NCBI GenBank assembly: GCA_002474415.1
Contig: DLQV01000093.1
Location: 1-6,257 of the forward strand
DNA length: 6,257 nt
From: Lachnospiraceae bacterium UBA7598
Lineage (GTDB): Bacteria; Bacillota; Clostridia; Lachnospirales; Lachnospiraceae
Reading direction: 5' to 3'
This document shows positions 1 through 5,638 of the stretch, piece by piece. The notes below the pieces were generated by a model. The model was not told the origin of the DNA. It saw only the letters and a program-made list of their open reading frames with translations, and ran no database searches. Position 1 is the first letter of the stretch. Every line of letters starts with the position of its first letter. Position numbers and translations under genes: made by a program.

Positions 1-1251
1 ATGCTGGGGATTTTAAGCCAGGACGCTTTGTCCGCAGTTTCTCTTGCGGGACAAGTGCAGTTTGTATATTCTTTATTTTTATTCGCAGCAATGCAAGGTG
101 TTTCTATTTTCGCTGCCCAGTATTGGAGCAACGGAAACCATACTGCTGTTGAGAAAATACTGGGAATCGGCTTGAAAATGTCTGTTTTGTTGTCGCTCCC
201 TTTTACGATTGGTGCAATATTCCTGCCAGTGCCTTTCATGCACATATTTGCTTCTGATTCTGCTTTGATCGATTTGGGAGCGGACTATCTTCGTGTGGTC
301 GGCATCACCTATTTTTTACAAAGTATTTCTCAGATTTATTTGGTTATCATGAAAAACAGCGGACTTGCTTCACGGTGTGCGATAATCAGCGGCACTTCTG
401 TTGTGGCAAATATTGTTCTGAATGCTGTTTTCATCTTTGCGTTCCACATGGGAGTTACAGGTGCAGCACTTGCCACGCTTATTTCAAAAGTAATAGAACT
501 AATCTGGACGATGCTGATCATGGTACGAGAGGGTCATATCAAAATTCGCATTTCCTATGTGATTCGGAATGATAAAATGCTGGCAGCAGATTTTTGGAAG
601 TACACGCTGCCGATTCTCGGCGATGAAGTTGCATGGGGCATCGGATTCACGATGTATACTGTCATCATGGGACATTTAGGAAGCGATGCCGCTGCTGCAA
701 ATTCCATTGCAAATATCATAAAAAATCTTGCAATCTGTTTTTGTACCGGAATCGCCGGTGCAAGCGGCATTATGATAGGCGGACAACTGGGACTGGGAAA
801 TCTGAATAAAGCAAAAGTATATGGTTCTCGTTTTGTAAAACTGTCCATATGGAGTGGCATTGCCTCCGGTATTATCATTCTCTGTGTGATCCCGTTTGTG
901 AAGCATTTTTCCACACTCACAGCTGCTGCACAGGGATATTTGAAAATTATGCTTGTGGTATGTTCGTATTATATTGTCGGAAAATCTGTGAATACCACCG
1001 TTTTCTCTGGGATTTTTTCGTCCGGCGGTGACTCAAAGTTTGGGCTGATTTGCAATACGATCACGATGTGGGTCATAGTTGTGCCAATTGGATTGATCAG
1101 TGCATTTGTTCTGAAACTTCCTGTTACATTGGTATACATCTTGATTAACATTGATGAGATTATAAAACTGCCGGCAGTCTATCGAAACTATAAGAAATAC
1201 CGCTGGGTAAAAAATCTGACAAAATCGGAAAGGAGTTGTTCCGCTGTATGA
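1..1251 (+). CDS. MATE family efflux transporter (5' end outside window)
   Basis: Integral membrane exporter of the multi-antimicrobial extrusion (MATE) family, which moves drugs, cationic toxins or metabolites out of the cell using a Na+ or H+ gradient. The 416 visible residues contain about eleven hydrophobic segments (roughly 18-38, 57-79, 98-117, 126-148, 155-175, 200-222, 236-259, 279-299, 312-332, 350-370, 372-386). Family-type motifs are seen: DALSAVSLAGQ near residues 8-18, AAQYW at 38-42, GVTGAALATLIS at 151-162 and GGDSKF at 342-347. The first ATG sits at base 1, but family members normally have about 40-50 more residues with TM1 before this point (the MLG aligns with the end of TM1), so this Met is almost certainly internal and the gene starts upstream. 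The C-terminus ends in a basic cytoplasmic tail. The stop TGA (1249-1251) overlaps the ATG of the AraC gene, which indicates an operon. Substrate cannot be read from sequence. Family call is very secure. Confidence 0.93.
   Translation: MLGILSQDALSAVSLAGQVQFVYSLFLFAAMQGVSIFAAQYWSNGNHTAVEKILGIGLKMSVLLSLPFTIGAIFLPVPFMHIFASDSALIDLGADYLRVVGITYFLQSISQIYLVIMKNSGLASRCAIISGTSVVANIVLNAVFIFAFHMGVTGAALATLISKVIELIWTMLIMVREGHIKIRISYVIRNDKMLAADFWKYTLPILGDEVAWGIGFTMYTVIMGHLGSDAAAANSIANIIKNLAICFCTGIAGASGIMIGGQLGLGNLNKAKVYGSRFVKLSIWSGIASGIIILCVIPFVKHFSTLTAAAQGYLKIMLVVCSYYIVGKSVNTTVFSGIFSSGGDSKFGLICNTITMWVIVVPIGLISAFVLKLPVTLVYILINIDEIIKLPAVYRNYKKYRWVKNLTKSERSCSAV
1230..1235 (+). promoter_or_regulatory. Shine-Dalgarno of the AraC-type gene (decides its start)
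   Basis: AAGGAG lies inside the end of the MATE gene. The in-frame TTG at 1236 directly abuts it and so cannot be served by it. The ATG at 1248 is 12 bases downstream, somewhat long but usable, and overlaps the MATE stop as ATGA. This makes 1248 the preferred start and suggests translational coupling. Confidence 0.6.
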
Positions 1252-2141
1252 TACGTTCCATTACACTTACAGATGATCATTCTGAAATTATCCCCTACAA
1301 CATTCCGGATCTGCCGGTGAAAACGGGCTTTTCTAAACGCTCCGACTTTCCGTTTTTGACAATTGCCAATCACTGGCACAGTGATTTTGAATTTTTCTAT
1401 GTTGTCAGCGGAAAGGTTGGGTATATCGTAGATGGTGTACAGTGTACTGTGAAAAAGGGACAGATGATTTTTGTCAATTCTGCAAGACTGCACTATAGTT
1501 TTTGGGAAGATGAGCAGGACTGTGAATATCTCTGTACCATATTTCATCCATCCCTTTTAGACAGCCGTGTAGCACAAAAATATCTGTCTGATATTACAAA
1601 TGAAAAATCTCCGTCCTATCTGATTCTTCATCCGGAAATTCCCCGTGAAAAGGAATTGATTGACTTTGTCATTGCATTCAATCATGCGGCAGAGCAAGCG
1701 AATCCCGGATATGAATTTACCATGTTTTCCTGTGTTTATGAGATCATGCAGCGTTTATTTGCTTTGATTCAGGCAATGCCGGAATCTGTTCCTAAAGACA
1801 GCCGTCAGTTGGATGCAATGCACCGTATGGTTGGTTTTATTCAGCAGAATTACACAGATAAAATCACACTCACAGAAATTGCAGAGGCAGGATTTGTTTC
1901 CAAAACTTCCTGCGGTGAGATTTTCAAAAAGTATGCAGGCAAACCGCCTGTGGAATACTTAAACGCATATCGCATCGGAAAGAGTGCGGAACTGCTTTTA
2001 TCCGGTAGCGGTACAATTACTGAAGTAGCACAGCAATGCGGTTTTTGCAGTGCGAGTTACTATATCGAAACATTCCGCAAAGTGTTAGGCTGTACGCCGA
2101 CAGTCTATCGGCAAAAAATCAATGCAACAGATTTGTCTTGA
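1248..2141 (+). CDS. AraC family transcriptional regulator with cupin sensor domain
   Basis: Cytoplasmic DNA-binding regulator of the AraC/XylS family, 297 residues from the ATG at 1248, the normal family length. The N-terminal part (about 15-110) looks like an AraC-type cupin ligand-binding domain: HWHSDFEFFYVVSG at 42-55, followed by a KKGQMIFVNS turn at 69-78 and LHYSF at 81-85. Residues about 190-290 form the two helix-turn-helix units. The first covers ITLTEIAEAGFVSKTS (206-221). The second covers ITEVAQQCGF (257-266), and the signature ETFRKVLGCTPTVYRQK at 274-290 is classic for the family. Regulators of this build usually sense a sugar or other small molecule and activate neighbouring transport and glycosidase genes. 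It sits between the MATE and GH3 genes, so these are its likely targets, but its binding sites and the operon promoter lie upstream of the window. An in-frame TTG at 1236 would add four residues but abuts the ribosome binding site. Family call secure; ligand unknown. Confidence 0.93.
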   Translation: MIRSITLTDDHSEIIPYNIPDLPVKTGFSKRSDFPFLTIANHWHSDFEFFYVVSGKVGYIVDGVQCTVKKGQMIFVNSARLHYSFWEDEQDCEYLCTIFHPSLLDSRVAQKYLSDITNEKSPSYLILHPEIPREKELIDFVIAFNHAAEQANPGYEFTMFSCVYEIMQRLFALIQAMPESVPKDSRQLDAMHRMVGFIQQNYTDKITLTEIAEAGFVSKTSCGEIFKKYAGKPPVEYLNAYRIGKSAELLLSGSGTITEVAQQCGFCSASYYIETFRKVLGCTPTVYRQKINATDLS

Positions 2142-2156
2142 AAGGGTGGTATTTTT

Positions 2157-4451
2157 ATGGATTACAAAAAGTTGATTGCAGAAATGACGTTGGAGGAAAA
2201 AGCTTCTTTGTGTTCCGGCAGGGACTTCTGGCACACCAAGAGCGTAGAACGTCTTGGCATTCCGGAAATTATGGTCAGCGATGGTCCTCACGGATTGCGA
2301 AAGCAGCCTGCAAAGCAGGATCATCTGGGCAACTTTGAAAGTATTCAAGCGGTTTGCTTTCCTTCTGCCTGTGCAGCTGCAGCATCTTTTGACAAGGAGC
2401 TGCTGTACCAAATGGGACAGGCACTGGGCACAGAATGTCAGGCAGAAGGAATCGATACGCTGCTTGGTCCAGCGGTCAATATTAAGCGTTCTCCTCTCTG
2501 CGGCAGAAATTTCGAATATTATTCGGAAGATCCTTTGGTGTCCTCAGAACTGGCAGCAGCCTATATTCAGGGTGTACAAAGTAAAAACGTCGGCACTTCT
2601 ATCAAGCACTTTCTGGCAAACAATCAGGAAACACGCCGTTTTACCGTTAGTGCTGAGGTGGATGAGAGAACACTCAGAGAGATTTATCTTGCCGCATTTG
2701 AAGGTGCTGTGCAAAAGGCAAAGCCATGGACTGTTATGAGTTCGCTGAATCGGGTGAACGGAACATTTGTCTCTGAAAATCCGACTTATCTTACCGAAAT
2801 TCTCCGAGAGGAATGGGGATTTGACGGCATTGTAATGAGTGACTGGAATGCAGTCAATGACCGTGTGAAAAGTCTGGCAGCAGGGCTGGATCTGGAAATG
2901 CCTGGTTCTTATGGTATCAATGATAAAAAAATTATCGCTGCGGTGAACAACGGACAACTGCCGGTCACTGCACTGGATAAAGCAGTAGAGCGAATCCTGC
3001 GTTGGGTAGACCGCTGTGCTTCTCATAGAAATACAAATGTAGTATGGGATAAGGAAGCAGATCATCAGCTTGCTGGAAAAATCGAGGAGGAAAGTGCTGT
3101 CCTGCTGAAAAATGAGGATCAGATTTTGCCGCTTTCTGAAACAGACAACATTGCTGTGATCGGTGTATTTGCCAAGCAGCCACGGTATCAGGGCGGCGGC
3201 AGTTCACATATCAATGCTTACAAAGTAACTTCCTTTCTGGATGCTGCCAAAGAAAACGGAACAGCGTTTGCATATGCCGATGGCTACACTCTGGAAACAG
3301 AAACTGTAGACCAGACACTTTTGAAAGAAGCGATTCAAATCGCCAAAAGCAGTAACACAGCAATTATTTTTGCCGGACTGCCGGAAAGTTTTGAATCTGA
3401 GGGATATGACAGAGCCCATATGCAGCTGCCGCACAATCAGAATGTTCTCATTGAAGAAGTACGAAAAGTACAGCCAAATGTGGTGGTTGTTCTGCATAAT
3501 GGTTCTGCAGTGGAAATGCCATGGGCAAATCATGTCAAGGGGATTTTCGAAATGTACCTGGGCGGTCAGAATGTGGGAACAGCGGCATACCGCTTGATTT
3601 TTGGAAAAGTCAATCCTTCCGGCAAACTTCCGGAAACCTTTCCGGTCAAGCTGTCAGACAATCCGTCTTATCTGCATTTTCCTGGAGATGTTCACCGTGT
3701 CGCATATGCAGAAGGTGTATTTGTCGGTTATCGTTATTATGATACAAAGCAGATGGATGTGCTGTTCCCATTCGGGCATGGTCTTTCCTATACCACGTAT
3801 GCTTATTCCAATCTTAAGTTGTCTAGCCAGAATATCAAAGACAGCGACATATTGACTGTTTCTGTGGATGTGACCAATACTGGAAACAGAGCCGGAAAAG
3901 AAATTGTTCAGCTTTATGTTTCTGCACCTCGAAACGGCTTATCCCGACCTTTGCACGAACTGCGTGGATTTGAAAAGGTTGCACTGGAACCGAATGAAAC
4001 CAAGACGGTAACATTCACACTGAACCGCAGAGCCTTTTCCTATTGGGATACAGAATCCCATTGCTGGGCAGTGGATTCCGGAGATTACAGCATTGCAATC
4101 GGTGCATCTTCCAGAGACATTCGATGCACCGATACCGTAAACATTGTGTCCGCAGCTCGTTCCTTTGTAATTGATGAAAACACCTGTTTTGGCGATCTGA
4201 TGGAACAAAAAGAATTTGCAGAGGCAACGGTTCCTTTGATTTCTTCTCTGCTTCATTTGGAAACAACCGATGCTGAAGCATATCACAATGCAGTGAACAG
4301 CAAGACAGCACAGGATCTGCTGCGTTTTTCACCGCTGAGAGGGCTGTTTGGCTTTGGGGATGGTCGATATGACCACGAAATACTCGCCGCAGCCATTGCA
4401 CAGCTGCAGCAAATCGCCGATGCCAAGCAGAATATCCAGGAGGGAATATGA
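2157..4451 (+). CDS. Glycoside hydrolase family 3, beta-glucosidase type
   Basis: Predicted retaining exo-acting glycosidase, 764 residues, with no signal peptide or membrane anchor and therefore cytoplasmic. The order is a GH3 N-terminal barrel (about 1-285), a GH3 C-terminal domain (about 313-545), a fibronectin-III-like domain (about 578-650) and a further tail of about 100 residues. Visible barrel motifs are SDGPHG (41-46), KHFLANNQETRR (150-161) and SDW (228-230), where D229 is the expected nucleophile. In the second domain ESEGYDR (413-419) supplies the likely acid/base E415. LFPFGHGLSYT (536-546) and the FnIII block with RPLHELRGFEKV (597-608) are typical of beta-glucosidases. There is no PA14 insertion. 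The start is well supported by GGGTGG at 2144-2149, seven bases before the ATG. It follows the regulator by 15 bases and overlaps the next gene (ATGA, 4448-4451). Beta-glucosidase is most likely, but beta-xylosidase or activity on plant glycosides cannot be excluded from sequence. Confidence 0.93.
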   Translation: MDYKKLIAEMTLEEKASLCSGRDFWHTKSVERLGIPEIMVSDGPHGLRKQPAKQDHLGNFESIQAVCFPSACAAAASFDKELLYQMGQALGTECQAEGIDTLLGPAVNIKRSPLCGRNFEYYSEDPLVSSELAAAYIQGVQSKNVGTSIKHFLANNQETRRFTVSAEVDERTLREIYLAAFEGAVQKAKPWTVMSSLNRVNGTFVSENPTYLTEILREEWGFDGIVMSDWNAVNDRVKSLAAGLDLEMPGSYGINDKKIIAAVNNGQLPVTALDKAVERILRWVDRCASHRNTNVVWDKEADHQLAGKIEEESAVLLKNEDQILPLSETDNIAVIGVFAKQPRYQGGGSSHINAYKVTSFLDAAKENGTAFAYADGYTLETETVDQTLLKEAIQIAKSSNTAIIFAGLPESFESEGYDRAHMQLPHNQNVLIEEVRKVQPNVVVVLHNGSAVEMPWANHVKGIFEMYLGGQNVGTAAYRLIFGKVNPSGKLPETFPVKLSDNPSYLHFPGDVHRVAYAEGVFVGYRYYDTKQMDVLFPFGHGLSYTTYAYSNLKLSSQNIKDSDILTVSVDVTNTGNRAGKEIVQLYVSAPRNGLSRPLHELRGFEKVALEPNETKTVTFTLNRRAFSYWDTESHCWAVDSGDYSIAIGASSRDIRCTDTVNIVSAARSFVIDENTCFGDLMEQKEFAEATVPLISSLLHLETTDAEAYHNAVNSKTAQDLLRFSPLRGLFGFGDGRYDHEILAAAIAQLQQIADAKQNIQEGI

Positions 4452-5116
4452 CAGCAGTTCTTTTTGATTTTAATGGAACGATGTTCTTTGATGAAAAATT
4501 TCAGGAACAGTCGTGGAAAACTTATCTTCACCAGAAAACAGGTGCAGCAATATCGGATGCAGAGTTTCAAACATATGTGCATGGACGAAATGCCGAATCT
4601 ACTCTTTCCTATTTTTTGAAACGCTCCCTTTCCAGAACAGAAGTCGAAACAATGGAGGAGGAGAAAGAACAGATCTACCGAAAACTTTGCCTGCAGAGCA
4701 GCGAATTTCGACTTGCAGACGGATTGGAAACCTTTCTGGACTACCTGAAACAGCATAATATTCCCATGAATATTGCAACTGCTTCCGGTTTTCAAAATGT
4801 CAAATTCTTTTTTGAACATCTCAGTTTGGAACGATGGTTTGATTGCAGTCGTGTAGCGTATAATAATGGGAAAATTGCAGGAAAACCAGAACCAGATCTG
4901 TATCTGAAAGCTGCGGAAACCTTAGGTGTGGACATTCATGATTGTGTGGTATTCGAGGATTCTCAATCCGGCATTGAGGCGGCACGGAGAGCGAATGTTT
5001 GCAAGATAGTACGAGTCGCCTCTATGTCGATGGCGGTGTCTGCTGTTTCAAGTATTTCTGCTGTAATTCCGAATTATACGGACTTGAAACAACTTTGTGA
5101 AATATTAGAAGGATAG
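4448..5116 (+). CDS. HAD superfamily hydrolase, beta-phosphoglucomutase-like
   Basis: Cytoplasmic haloacid-dehalogenase-fold enzyme of 222 residues, the usual size for subfamily I members with a small helical cap (about 15-85). Motif I is DFNGT (7-11), motif II is T111 in IATAS, motif III is K146 in GKPEPD, and motif IV is E170-D171 in FEDSQSGIEAA. This matches the beta-phosphoglucomutase/phosphatase group, which transfers or removes phosphate on sugar phosphates through an aspartyl-phosphate on D7. The second aspartate of motif I, normally the general acid/base, is Asn here (N9). That argues against ordinary mutase or phosphatase chemistry, or at least for altered chemistry. The cap carries an HGRNAES stretch (45-51) where phosphoglucomutases have their substrate-specificity loop. 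The ATG overlaps the GH3 stop and is preceded by AGGAGG at 4438-4443, so the gene is translationally coupled and last in the operon. Fold is secure; substrate unknown. Confidence 0.88.
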   Translation: MTAVLFDFNGTMFFDEKFQEQSWKTYLHQKTGAAISDAEFQTYVHGRNAESTLSYFLKRSLSRTEVETMEEEKEQIYRKLCLQSSEFRLADGLETFLDYLKQHNIPMNIATASGFQNVKFFFEHLSLERWFDCSRVAYNNGKIAGKPEPDLYLKAAETLGVDIHDCVVFEDSQSGIEAARRANVCKIVRVASMSMAVSAVSSISAVIPNYTDLKQLCEILEG

Positions 5117-5242
5117 TTTGTCCAGTCAGATGTAACACAATGTGAAGCTGCAAACATTGTTCCTTAGGAGATTGTGCTGTGTGATTTTTTGAGGAAGGAT
5201 ACAGCAAAGCATATCACTTTTCTCACTGCATAGAAAGATAAG

Positions 5243-5288
5243 ACCAGCCTGAGGTTCTATGATAAGAATTTCAGGCTGGTTCTTTTTT
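5243..5288 (+). terminator. Intrinsic terminator of the MATE-AraC-GH3-HAD operon
   Basis: A perfect 10-base inverted repeat, ACCAGCCTGA (5243-5252) and TCAGGCTGGT (5271-5280), is followed at once by a T-rich tail TCTTTTTT (5281-5288). The stem can continue inward through two G-U pairs (5253-5254 with 5269-5270) and TTCT/AGAA (5255-5258 with 5265-5268), leaving a six-base loop. It lies 126 bases after the HAD stop codon. This is a textbook Rho-independent terminator for the + strand. Confidence 0.93.
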
Positions 5289-5385
5289 ATGGATTTGTAA
5301 AAGTGAAAAATGTATTGTGCTTTTATTTTTTATTCTGCAATTTTTTGAACGGAAAATTGGATAGAAAATGGAATGGATGTGCCTT

Positions 5386-5467
5386 GTGATGGTAGACAAT
5401 TCCCGCAAGGCAGGGGATATTATGACCTGTCGATTCGAGTCTTGCGGGAAGTTGTGTCACTTTTTTT
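5386..5467 (+). repeat. Structured inverted repeat, possible RNA element or second terminator
   Basis: The core is a perfect 10-base inverted repeat, TTCCCGCAAG (5400-5409) and CTTGCGGGAA (5441-5450). Pairing extends outward as ACAA (5396-5399) with TTGT (5452-5455) across a one-base bulge, and more weakly as GTGA (5386-5389) with TCAC (5457-5460). Inside, GCAGG (5410-5414) can stack on the core by pairing with CCTGT (5426-5430). That leaves an 11-base loop and a 10-base 3' bulge carrying TTCGAGT. A run of seven T follows at 5461-5467, so it could end a short transcript, but no promoter or gene upstream of it is evident after the terminator at 5288. It might instead be a dispersed repeat, a leader structure, or the edge of a mobile segment belonging to the downstream nuclease gene. 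Structure is seen directly; function is open. Confidence 0.55.
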
Positions 5468-5573
5468 GTGGTATAGCATGATTGATGGTGAGAAAAGTGA
5501 TACGATTTTGTGAGTTCCTTTTTGAAAAAATGTCGTTAATTTTTTCGATGTTCGGAGATTTTTATGAAATCAC

Positions 5574-5602
5574 TTGAAATTTTACATGAGGTATGATATA
5601 AT
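5574..5602 (+). promoter_or_regulatory. SigA-type promoter of the PD-(D/E)XK gene
   Basis: TTGAAA (-35, 5574-5579) and TATAAT (-10, 5597-5602) are separated by exactly 17 bases. A TG one base before the -10 (5594-5595) makes it an extended -10 promoter. Transcription would start near 5609, giving a leader of about 30 bases to the TTG start at 5639. This shows that the nuclease gene is expressed separately from the upstream operon. Confidence 0.88.
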
Positions 5603-5626
5603 TGATTGTAGAAATAAGACATGAAG

Positions 5627-5633
5627 AAGGTGG
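5627..5633 (+). promoter_or_regulatory. Shine-Dalgarno of the PD-(D/E)XK gene (points to a TTG start)
   Basis: AAGGTGG lies five bases before the in-frame TTG at 5639. The upstream in-frame ATG at 5621 has no ribosome binding site and would sit only about 12 bases from the expected transcription start. The TTG is therefore preferred. Confidence 0.6.
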
Positions 5634-5638
5634 CAGCA

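Larger units (their letters stand above)
5117..5638 (+). other. Intergenic region of 522 bases, no convincing gene
   Basis: This stretch separates the operon from the nuclease gene. It holds the operon terminator (5243-5288), a structured inverted repeat (5386-5467), a promoter (5574-5602) and the nuclease gene's leader. Bases 5117-5242 contain only a weak A/T-rich hairpin (arms 5137-5143 and 5154-5160). Bases 5289-5385 and 5468-5573 are A/T-rich with no clear feature. An open frame of 37 codons (5368-5481) runs through the inverted repeat but has no ribosome binding site and is not called. Confidence 0.7.

Noticed and set aside
1..3. ATG at the first base as the true start of the MATE gene
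   Set aside because: Family alignment from memory places this Met at the end of TM1, so about 40-50 residues are missing and the gene continues upstream of the window.
2544..3065. Long open frame on the minus strand (173 codons) inside the GH3 gene
   Set aside because: Lies entirely opposite conserved GH3 catalytic sequence, has no recognisable protein features, and is a shadow of the real gene. The same applies to the minus-strand frames at 555-920 and 4283-4819.
5137..5160. Hairpin ACAATGT/ACATTGT after the HAD gene as a terminator
   Set aside because: Seven A/T-rich base pairs, and the nearest T run starts 25 bases later. The strong terminator at 5243-5288 is a far better candidate.
5345..5374. 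TTGAAC and TGGAAT as a promoter for the structured repeat
   Set aside because: The -10 match is poor (TGGAAT with an 18-base gap) and the region is so A/T-rich that such partial matches are expected by chance.
5400..5450. Intact tRNA gene suggested by the acceptor-like arms and TTCGAGTC
   Set aside because: Only 51 bases, with no anticodon or D arm. The putative T-stem does not pair (A opposite C next to the loop, C opposite T further out).
5368..5481. 37-codon open frame spanning the inverted repeat
   Set aside because: No ribosome binding site, no recognisable protein, and an RFESC-type stretch of the kind produced when tRNA-like DNA is translated. The inverted repeat better explains the sequence.
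5524..5546. GAAAAAA/TTTTTTC inverted repeat before the nuclease promoter
   Set aside because: Low-complexity A/T pairing expected by chance in this A/T-rich stretch; no supporting context.
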